Position numbers and translations under genes: made by a program
Assembly (NCBI GenBank): GCA_036833805.1
Contig: DAITPA010000063.1
Location: forward strand, 1 to 9,127
Source of the DNA: PALSA-1196 sp036833805
Lineage (GTDB): Bacteria; Pseudomonadota; Gammaproteobacteria; Steroidobacterales; Steroidobacteraceae
Direction: 5' to 3'
Length of the DNA stretch: 9,127 bases
Shown: positions 1-5,471 of the stretch, one piece after another
Layout of the letters: each line of letters begins with the position of its first letter
Numbering within the stretch: the first letter of the stretch is position 1
Notes under the pieces: generated by a model
What the model was told of the DNA's origin: nothing
Seen by the model: only the letters and a program-made list of their open reading frames with translations
Database searches by the model: none

Positions 1-1196
1 GCACCGGCCGCCTTGGTCACCTGCACCGGCCCGGCTACGCCGCCGGCAATTTCCAGGAGCAGAGCCGTCGCCCGCTCGAGGGCGAGGGCCGGCAAACTCG
101 GATCGACGCCGCGTTCGAAACGCTGTGCGGCATCGGTGAACAAGCCCAGGCGGCGCGCGCGGCCGGCGATTGCCTCGGGCGTAAAATGCGCACCCTCGAG
201 CAATACCTCGGTGGTCACATCGCCGATCGCGGTATCGCGCCCGCCCATGATGCCCGCCAGGCCGATCGCTCCGCTCTCGTCGGCTATGACCATGAACTCC
301 GGATCGAGCGTGTACTCCCGATCATCGAGCAGGGTCACGCGCTCGCCCGGCTTCGCCGCGCGAACCGTGATGCGCCCGGCGAGGCGCTTGAGATCGTAAG
401 CATGCAGCGGCTGCCCGAGCTCGATCATCACATAGTTGGTGACATCGACAATCGGAGAAATCGAATTGATGCCGACGCGGCGCAGACGCTCGCGCAGCCA
501 GGAGGGAGATTTGGCCTGCGGGCGCACCCCGCGAATCACCCTCGAGGCAAAGATCGGACAGCCCGACGCCGCTTCGATACCGACCGCAAATACATCCTTA
601 TGGCCGGCGGCGACCGGAGCGACGTGGTACTTGAGATAGCGCCGCTCGCATGCGGCGGTGTAGTCGCGTGCAATGCCGAACACGCTCATGCAATCGCCGC
701 GGTTGGGCGTCGCATTCACTTCGAGCACCATGTCATCGAGATCCAACGCGGCTCGCACGTCGCGATTGACCAGGAACGATTCGGGCAGTTCCAGGATTCC
801 GTCGTGCTCGTCGCCCAAGCCGAGCTCGCGCGCCGAACATAACATGCCCATCGATTCCAGGCCGCGCAACTTCGCGCGTTTGATCTCGATGTTGCCCGGC
901 AATTGCGCGCCCACCATCGCCACCGCGACCTTGAGGCCCGTCCGCACGTTTTTGGCGCCGCAGATGATTTGCAGACGATTGATGCCGTCGGTGGTCACCT
1001 GGCACACCGACAATTTCTCCGCATCCGGATGACGGCCCACCTCGAGCACCTCGCCCACCAGGACGCCGGTAAACGGCGGCGCCACGGGTGTCACGGATTC
1101 CACCTCGAGGCCCGCCAGCGTGAGCTGCTTGGCGAGTTCCGCCGGCGTCGCCGCGAGCGGTGCGAATTCTCGTATCCAGGAATGAGTGATCTTCAC
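1..1196 (-). CDS. pheT: Phenylalanyl-tRNA synthetase beta subunit, 3' end cut off by the window
   Basis: Beta chain of the alpha2-beta2 cytosolic enzyme that charges tRNA-Phe; this subunit carries the editing site that removes mischarged Tyr. I translated the minus strand from 1196 to the window edge and found 398 codons with no stop. The start is a GTG giving VKITHSWIREF, which lines up with MKFSELWLREW of E. coli PheT, so no upstream start is needed. Residues about 40-150 are the OB-fold tRNA-binding domain (GVLVGEVLEVGRHPDAEKL). Residues about 210-390 are the B3/B4 editing region, with VDVTNYVMIELGQPLHAYD (His265, matching E. coli His261) and Glu334 in VLLEGAHF, then TDAAQRFERGVDP near 354-366. 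The B5, central catalytic-like and C-terminal anticodon domains, roughly half of the usual ~795 residues, lie outside the window. GTG overlaps the pheS TGA as GTGA, implying translational coupling. Identity is secure from motif order; no frameshift is seen. Confidence 0.97.
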   Translation of the reverse strand, partial: MKITHSWIREFAPLAATPAELAKQLTLAGLEVESVTPVAPPFTGVLVGEVLEVGRHPDAEKLSVCQVTTDGINRLQIICGAKNVRTGLKVAVAMVGAQLPGNIEIKRAKLRGLESMGMLCSARELGLGDEHDGILELPESFLVNRDVRAALDLDDMVLEVNATPNRGDCMSVFGIARDYTAACERRYLKYHVAPVAAGHKDVFAVGIEAASGCPIFASRVIRGVRPQAKSPSWLRERLRRVGINSISPIVDVTNYVMIELGQPLHAYDLKRLAGRITVRAAKPGERVTLLDDREYTLDPEFMVIADESGAIGLAGIMGGRDTAIGDVTTEVLLEGAHFTPEAIAGRARRLGLFTDAAQRFERGVDPSLPALALERATALLLEIAGGVAGPVQVTKAAG

Positions 1197-2218
1197 GGGA
1201 ACTGCTTCAAGAATTGCAAATCGTTTTCGAAGAACAGGCGCAAATCATCCACGCCGTAACGCAGCATGGTCAGCCGCTCGATCCCCATGCCGAATGCATA
1301 TCCCTGCCACCGTTCATCGTCGATCCCGGCGGCCGCGAGCACATTCGGATGAATCATTCCGCAACCCAATATCTCGAGCCACCCGGTGTGCTTGCACACC
1401 CGGCAGCCGGCGCCGTGGCAGAACACGCACTCGATGTCCACTTCGGCGGACGGTTCGGTGAACGGAAAATAGGAGGGCCTCAAACGCATTCCCAACGGCT
1501 GCTCGAAGAAATGCTCGACAAAGGTATGCAGCATCGCCTTCAAATTCGCGAAGCTCACGTTCTCGCCGACGACGATGCCTTCGACTTGGTGGAACATGGG
1601 CGTATGCGTCATGTCCGAGTCGCAGCGATACACGCGCCCCGGCGCGATCAGGGCCAGGGGCGGCTTTTGGGCGCGCATGGCGCGAATCTGCACCGGTGAG
1701 GTGTGCGTGCGAAGGAGCCTGCCGTCGGGAAAATAAAATGTATCGTGCATGGCGCGCGCCGGATGATTCGGTGGAATATTGAGCGCCTCGAAATTATGAA
1801 AATCATCCTCGACTTCAGGCCCGGTGGCGACCTGAAATCCCGCCTGCATGAAGATCCGCTCGATTCGCAGGCGCGTTCGAGTGACCGGATGCAGGCTGCC
1901 CGGCTCCTGACCGCGACCCGGCAAGGTCACATCGATGGTGCCTGCGGCAAGCTCGGCGCGCAGCGCCTCCTGCTCCAGGCTTGCGCGGCGCGCCTCCAAG
2001 GCCTCGTGAATCGCGGCCTTCGCTTCGTTGATTTTTTGTCCGGCGGCCGGGCGCTCGGCGGCAGGCAGTTTTCCCAGGCCCTTGAGCTGCTCGGTGAGCA
2101 GGCCCTTCTTGCCGAGGAGCCGTACCCGCACCTCCTCCAAGGCGGCGATGTCGCGAGACGCAGCGGCGTCGGCGAGCGCTTGCCCGACGAGTGCGGAGAG
2201 GTTTTCGTGAGTGGCCAT
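1193..2218 (-). CDS. pheS: Phenylalanyl-tRNA synthetase alpha subunit
   Basis: Catalytic subunit of the class II enzyme that activates phenylalanine and transfers it to tRNA-Phe; partner of the next gene, pheT. The product is 341 residues (E. coli 327). Residues 1-95 are the N-terminal coiled-coil arm that contacts tRNA. The catalytic core shows HTSP at 172-175, motif 2 (GRVYRCDSDMTHTPMFHQ, 194-211) and motif 3 (GMGIERLTMLRYGV, 310-323). Ala308 in YAFGMG corresponds to E. coli Ala294, which sets the amino-acid pocket size. Residues 264-275 form a Cys4 pair (CVFC then CRVC) that the E. coli enzyme lacks. I chose the ATG at 2218 because GAGG lies 8 bases upstream and the protein begins as family members do. 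The frame stays open upstream to 2353, but those residues would overlap rplT and resemble nothing in PheS. It lies 67 bases after rplT. Confidence 0.97.
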   Translation of the reverse strand: MATHENLSALVGQALADAAASRDIAALEEVRVRLLGKKGLLTEQLKGLGKLPAAERPAAGQKINEAKAAIHEALEARRASLEQEALRAELAAGTIDVTLPGRGQEPGSLHPVTRTRLRIERIFMQAGFQVATGPEVEDDFHNFEALNIPPNHPARAMHDTFYFPDGRLLRTHTSPVQIRAMRAQKPPLALIAPGRVYRCDSDMTHTPMFHQVEGIVVGENVSFANLKAMLHTFVEHFFEQPLGMRLRPSYFPFTEPSAEVDIECVFCHGAGCRVCKHTGWLEILGCGMIHPNVLAAAGIDDERWQGYAFGMGIERLTMLRYGVDDLRLFFENDLQFLKQFP

Positions 2219-2244
2219 TGACGATGCCTCAAGGCCCGTGCGGT

Positions 2245-2262
2245 TTGGCCGCGAACGGCCAA
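2245..2262 (-). other. Intercistronic hairpin between rplT and pheS
   Basis: On the transcribed strand TTGGCCG-TTCG-CGGCCAA forms a perfect 7-bp stem with a four-base loop, 27 bases before the pheS start. It is followed by ACCGCACGG, not a T-run, so it is not an intrinsic terminator. It may be an RNA-processing or stability element, or part of a longer regulatory fold. No pheM-like Phe-rich leader peptide fits in this 67-base spacer. A function is inferred only from position. Confidence 0.4.
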
Positions 2263-2285
2263 TTCCGCCGAGTCCTCGATTGTCT

Positions 2286-2645
2286 CTAGCCCTTGAGGCT
2301 GTCCTTGGCTTTCTCTGCGATTGCCGTGAATGCCGGCATGTCGTGCACCGCAAGGTCGGCGAGCACCTTGCGGTCGATGGCCAGACCCGCCTTGCTCAAC
2401 CCGTCAATCATCGTGCTGTAGGTCAGCCCGCACAGCCGAGCGGCGGCGTTGATGCGCGTGATCCACAACGCGCGGAACTCGCGCTTCTTCTCGCGCCGTC
2501 CGCGATACGCGTACTGGCCGGCCTTGATGACGGCCTGCTTGGCCGTGCGGAACACCTTGCGCCGGGCATTGAAATAACCCTTCGCCTTCTTGAGGATTTT
2601 CTTGTGGCGTCGACCTGCGACGACACCGCGTTTAACTCGTGCCAT
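2286..2645 (-). CDS. rplT: 50S ribosomal protein L20
   Basis: Primary binding protein of the large ribosomal subunit. It is needed early in 50S assembly and contacts 23S rRNA domain II; in E. coli it also represses rpmI and rplT translation by binding their mRNA. The product is 119 residues, against 118 in E. coli, and starts MARVKRGVVAGRRHKKILK. It has the very basic helical N-terminal extension (residues 1-60, including YFNARRKVFRTAKQAV and REFRALWITRINAA) and the globular RNA-binding C-terminal half (about 60-119, including GLTYSTMIDGLSKAGLAIDRK). ATG at 2645 is preceded by AGGAG ten bases upstream and a closer AAAGGA. It lies 17 bases after the rpmI stop and is surely cotranscribed with it. 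Nothing is unusual in the protein. Confidence 0.98.
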   Translation of the reverse strand: MARVKRGVVAGRRHKKILKKAKGYFNARRKVFRTAKQAVIKAGQYAYRGRREKKREFRALWITRINAAARLCGLTYSTMIDGLSKAGLAIDRKVLADLAVHDMPAFTAIAEKAKDSLKG

Positions 2646-2662
2646 ATTCCTTTAACTCCTGC

Positions 2663-2857
2663 TCAAGCGAATGGAAGCATTTGCTTCACACGGTTCATGT
2701 CGGTCTCATGCACGACGCTCTCGCGACGCAGCTGACGCTTACGCTTGCTCGGTTTCTTGGTCAGAATATGACGACGGTGGGACTGACCGCGCTTGAAGCC
2801 ATTCGCTGTTTTGCGAAAACGCTTCGACGCGGCCTTCTTGGTTTTCATCTTAGGCAC
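2663..2857 (-). CDS. rpmI: 50S ribosomal protein L35
   Basis: Small basic protein of the large ribosomal subunit. The product is 64 residues, against 65 in E. coli, and begins MPKMKTKKAASKRFRKTANG. HRRHILTKKPSKRKRQLR near residues 27-44 is the family signature. The start codon is GTG at 2857: it gives the conserved MPK N-terminus and has AGGAG six bases upstream. An ATG three codons downstream (2848) would remove that conserved start and lies too far from the site. It sits 110 bases after infC and 17 bases before rplT. In E. coli this gene is the point where L20 represses the L35-L20 pair. The hairpin in the spacer upstream could be part of such an operator here, but that is inference. Confidence 0.97.
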   Translation of the reverse strand: MPKMKTKKAASKRFRKTANGFKRGQSHRRHILTKKPSKRKRQLRRESVVHETDMNRVKQMLPFA

Positions 2858-2899
2858 GTTCGACTCCTGATTTTTTTAGCCCTGTTCGCAAGCGCTCGA

Positions 2900-2920
2900 G
2901 GAGAATCCTCATGATTCCCC
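2900..2920 (-). promoter_or_regulatory. Hairpin in the infC-rpmI leader, candidate L20 operator element
   Basis: The 110-base spacer between infC and rpmI contains, on the mRNA strand, GGGGAATC-ATGAG-GATTCTCC. This is an 8-bp stem with one G-U pair and a five-base loop, extendable by a further G-U. The A-rich stretch GCTAAAAAAATC and the rpmI ribosome-binding site follow about 20-35 bases downstream. There is no T-run after it, so it is not a terminator. In E. coli, L20 represses rpmI through structured mRNA upstream of this start; whether this hairpin does the same is inference from position. Confidence 0.4.
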
Positions 2921-2967
2921 CGGTGCGCCGCTGCAGGCGGGTGGCTGGCTTTCTTAAGGCCTGCCGC

Positions 2968-3486
2968 TCACTTCTTTTTGGGCCCGAACACCATGACCAT
3001 CTGTTTGCCTTCCATCAGCGGGTTCTGCTCCACCACCGAATAGGGGGCGAGATCCTCAGAAATCCGCGTCAAGAGACGCCGACCGATGTCCTGGTGCACG
3101 AGCTCACGGCCGCGGTAACGCAAGGTCACCTTGGCCTTATCACCCTCGGTCAGAAAGCGGACGATGCTACGCAGTTTGACCTGGTAGTCGGCCTCTTCCG
3201 TCCCGGGACGAAACTTCACTTCCTTTACTTGAATCTGCTTCTGCTTACGCTTCGCCGCGTGCGCTTTCTTGTTTTGTTCGAACAAGAATTTGCCGAAATC
3301 CATTACTCGAACGACAGGGGGCTCCGCCATCGGCGAGACCTCGACGAGGTCCAGTGCTTGCGAGCTTGCCATTTGTAGCGCTTCCGCGCGCGTCATGACC
3401 CCTGCTTGGCTTCCATCCGCTGCGATCACACGCACCGATGGTGCGGAGATCTCCTCATTGCGCCTTACGCGCTTCGACGTTGCGAT
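2968..3486 (-). CDS. infC: Translation initiation factor IF-3, ATC start
   Basis: Binds the 30S subunit, checks the start codon and initiator tRNA, and prevents 50S joining. From an ATC codon at 3486 the product is 172 residues (E. coli 180). Residues 1-75 are the N-terminal domain (RRNEEISAPSVRVIAADGSQ; EVSPMAEPPVVRVMDFGKFL), followed by a Lys-rich linker (KKAHAAKRKQKQ) and the C-terminal 30S-binding domain (QVKEVKFRPGTEEADYQVKL to MVFGPKKK). I chose ATC because a GGAGG site lies exactly seven bases upstream and the protein then begins in the family's register. The in-frame TTG at 3534 has no comparable site and adds 16 residues unlike IF-3. AUU/AUC/AUA starts are a known hallmark of infC that lets IF-3 limit its own synthesis. 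The first 22 bases overlap the end of thrS. Confidence 0.95.
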   Translation of the reverse strand: MATSKRVRRNEEISAPSVRVIAADGSQAGVMTRAEALQMASSQALDLVEVSPMAEPPVVRVMDFGKFLFEQNKKAHAAKRKQKQIQVKEVKFRPGTEEADYQVKLRSIVRFLTEGDKAKVTLRYRGRELVHQDIGRRLLTRISEDLAPYSVVEQNPLMEGKQMVMVFGPKKK

Positions 3487-5274
3487 ACGCGATCCTCCAA
3501 AACAAGACGGCCGCGGCTCGCGACTTCGTCGCAAAGCAAGGCGCTGAGCTCGCTAAGCCCCAAGCTGCCTAAGTCTTTGCCACCGCGCGTGCGTACGGCC
3601 AGGGTATGCCCCTCGACTTCCCGGTCGCCGGCGACCAAGAGGTAAGGGACACGCTTTAGTGTGTGCTCGCGGATTTTAAAGCCTAGCTTCTCATACCTCA
3701 AGTCCGTTTCTACCCGAAGCCCCTGATTTTTCAGGTTTTCCGCAACTTCTTCGCAATATTTGTCTTGCGCGTTGGTAATTCCCATGATCACGGCCTGGAC
3801 CGGCGAGAGCCAGGTGGGCAGCTTTCCGGCATGGTGCTCGATCAAAATGCCGATAAAGCGCTCCAACGACCCGAACATGGCCCGATGCAGCATCACCGGG
3901 GTATGACGCTGACTGTCCTCGCCGATGTAGCTCGCCCCGAGTCGGGAAGGCAGGTTCGGGTCCACCTGGAGGGTGCCGCACTGCCACTCGCGGCCGATGG
4001 CGTCCCGTAACACGAACTCCAGTTTCGGCCCGTAAAAGGCGCCCTCGCCCGGGTTGAGCGTGGTTTCGATACCAGCGGCTGCAGCTGCCTGCTTAAGCGC
4101 TCCTTCGTAAATATCCCAGATTTCATCGGACCCGACCCGTTTGGCCGGCCGATCGGAGAATTTGATCCGCACGTCCTCGAAGCCGAAATCGCGGTAGATG
4201 CTCAGAATCAGCTGGGTCACCCGCACCGATTCATCGGTGATTTGATCGGTGGTGCAAAATATGTGGGCATCGTCTTGGGTAAAGGCGCGCACCCGCATCA
4301 GTCCATGCAGGGCCCCGGAGGGCTCATAGCGGTGCACTTTGCCGAATTCGGCAATGCGCAGCGGGAGTTCGCGATAGCTGCGCAATCCCTGCTTGAACAC
4401 TTGGATGTGCCCGGGACAGTTCATCGGTTTGATCGCGAACGTGCGCTCATCCGGCGTCTTGGTCATGAACATGTTGTCGCCGAAATTCGCGATGTGGCCG
4501 GANNNNNNNNNNNNNNNNNNNNNNNNNNNNNNNNNNNNNNNNNNNNNNNNNNNNNNNNNNNNNNNNNNNNNNNNNNNNNNNNNNNNNNNNNNNNNNNNNN
4601 NNATTGGCCCAGGCGGTGCCGTAAATACGCTGCAGCATCTCGTTGCGCGAATCGCCGCGCCAATAGGCCCCGGCCACTTTCATGAGTTTGAAGGCCTTCA
4701 GCTTGCCGGTGCTCGGCACGTGCGGTCCGCGGCACAGATCCTCCCAAGCTCCCTGACCGTACAGGCTGATAGGCTCGTTCGAGGGAATGGCCGCGATGAT
4801 TTCGGCCTTGTAGTGCTCGCCGAGCTTTTTGAAGTGTGCGACGGCGGCGTCGCGCGGCAGAACGCGGCGATGCACCTTGAGATCCTTGGCCGAGATCTCG
4901 GCCATGCGCTTTTCGATGGCGATCAAGTCCTCGGTCGAAAACGGCCTCTTGTACGCGAAATCGTAATAAAAGCCATCCTCGATCACCGGACCAATGGTGA
5001 CTTGCGCCTCCGGATACAACTCCTGGACCGCGTTCGCCAGAAGGTGCGCCGTCGAATGGCGAATGATTTCGAGGCCCTCGGGATCCCGATCGGTGACGAT
5101 ACTGAGCGCGGCGTCGTGCTCGATCAGCGTCGAGGTATCCACCAGGACGCCGGCAAGCTTGCCGGCCAACGCCGCTTTGGCAAGTCCCGGACCAATGCCC
5201 GCCGCGACCTCCGCCACGCTGATAGAGTGATCGAAGTGCCTGCGGCTGCCATCGGGAAGTGTTATTACGGGCAT
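3465..5274 (-). CDS. thrS: Threonyl-tRNA synthetase, interrupted by an assembly gap
   Basis: Class II enzyme that charges tRNA-Thr and edits Ser-tRNA-Thr. The first part (5274-4603) is 224 residues: a TGS domain (about 1-62), then the editing domain with HSTAH (His73, His77) and EDLCRGPH (Asp179, Cys181, His185). The second part (4502-3465) is 345 residues. It opens SGHIANFGDNMF and contains the zinc ligands in NCPGH, DDAHIFC and VMLHR, motif 2 (VHRYEPSGALHGLMRVRAF), motif 3 (FGSLERFIGILIEH) and the C-terminal anticodon-binding domain ending LEDRVSQRRSA. Against E. coli ThrS (642 residues) about 81 residues, including motif 1, fall in the N run, so the whole protein should be near 650. ATG at 5274 gives the family start MPVITLPDGS; its Shine-Dalgarno is weak (TAAGA, seven bases upstream). 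The change of frame across the gap comes from the placeholder length, not a mutation. Confidence 0.96.
3484..3498 (-). promoter_or_regulatory. infC ribosome-binding site and ATC initiation codon inside thrS
   Basis: The strand reads GGAGG-ATCGCGT-ATC. The GGAGG (3494-3498) lies within the thrS codons for Leu-Glu-Asp, and the ATC start (3484-3486) lies upstream of the thrS TAA at 3465-3467. The strong site with ideal spacing decides the infC start in the absence of any nearby ATG, GTG or TTG in frame. Ribosomes finishing thrS pass directly over this site, so coupling is expected. Confidence 0.85.
4503..4602. other. Assembly gap of 100 N within thrS
   Basis: Exactly 100 N, a conventional scaffold-gap size. 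Both flanks end on complete thrS codons in their own frames, so the true missing length must be a multiple of three if the gene is intact; 100 is not. Alignment to E. coli ThrS by eye (AWAN matches residue 225, SGH matches 307-309) predicts about 243 missing bases. Confidence 0.97.
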
Positions 5275-5310
5275 AGATTCATCTTAGCAAACGCCGGCCG
5301 CCTTGGACCT

Positions 5311-5410
5311 GCGCCCTTCGAGCTTGGTGCGCGCTAGTGGGATCGAACCACTGACCCCCACCATGTCAAGGTGATGCTCTACCGCTGAGCTAAGCGCGCT
5401 CGAAGGGCGC
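5311..5410. repeat. 13-base perfect inverted repeat bracketing tRNA-Val
   Basis: GCGCCCTTCGAGC at 5311-5323 is the exact reverse complement of GCTCGAAGGGCGC at 5398-5410. In the transcript, the eleven bases immediately 5' of the tRNA can pair with the trailer bases that follow the encoded CCA plus three unpaired bases. The last two pairs would use G1 and C2 of the tRNA and so compete with the acceptor stem. The copies sit in the leader and trailer of a precursor tRNA. No T-run follows, so this is not a terminator. Confidence 0.85.
5325..5399 (-). tRNA. tRNA-Val (anticodon GAC), CCA encoded
   Basis: A complete 75-base cloverleaf can be folded by hand. The acceptor stem GCGCGCU pairs with AGCGCGC; U8 A9 follow; the D stem is GCUC/GAGC with loop AGCGGUA; and the anticodon stem UCACC/GGUGG has loop UUGACAU, placing GAC at 34-36 (window 5365-5367). 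The variable loop is GGGUC, the T stem is AGUGG/CCACU with loop UUCGAUC, and the end is ACCA. GAC reads the GUC and GUU valine codons. The gene lies 72 bases after the FHA gene and 50 bases before thrS, in the same orientation and with no terminator on either side, so it may be transcribed together with thrS. Confidence 0.97.
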
Positions 5411-5412
5411 GA

Positions 5413-5441
5413 AAGATACCGGATTCGGCGGCGCCGATAAA
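5413..5441 (-). promoter_or_regulatory. Candidate sigma70-type promoter for tRNA-Val (and possibly thrS)
   Basis: On the minus strand TTTATC (5436-5441) and TATCTT (5413-5418) are separated by 17 bases. The -10 box keeps four of six consensus bases and the -35 box only three. A GC-rich stretch (TCGCGCCC) follows the -10 box, as in stringently controlled stable-RNA promoters. Transcription would begin a few bases before the inverted repeat arm. The position fits, but the boxes are weak, so this is tentative. Confidence 0.3.
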
Positions 5442-5471
5442 GAGCAAGGGGCTGAATTGCCCTAAATTCAT

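Noticed and set aside
13..1259. Plus-strand open frames at the left end of the window
   Set aside because: Reading the minus strand by hand gives 398 uninterrupted codons of PheT over the same bases, which explains the region completely.
2219..2353. Longer pheS starting at 2353
   Set aside because: The 45 extra residues overlap rplT in another frame and are not PheS-like; ATG at 2218 has GAGG at 8 bases.
2871..2877. Run of seven T on the plus strand near a hairpin, as a plus-strand terminator
   Set aside because: The T-run lies 5' of the hairpin on that strand, the wrong order, and no plus-strand gene ends there.
3487..3534. In-frame TTG start for infC, 16 codons upstream
   Set aside because: It lies deep in thrS, lacks a Shine-Dalgarno at proper spacing, and adds residues unlike IF-3, whereas ATC at 3486 has an ideal site.
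3465..5274. thrS as a frameshifted pseudogene
   Set aside because: The frame change occurs only across the N run of arbitrary length. Both halves keep all visible catalytic, zinc and editing residues.
5325..5399. tRNA-Val 3' end as an integration site for a mobile element
   Set aside because: No integrase, no direct repeat of the tRNA end, and thrS follows within 50 bases.
5449..5462. GGGC-AATTCA-GCCC after the FHA stop as an intrinsic terminator
   Set aside because: The stem is only four pairs and is followed by CTTGCTC, not a T-run; too weak to call.
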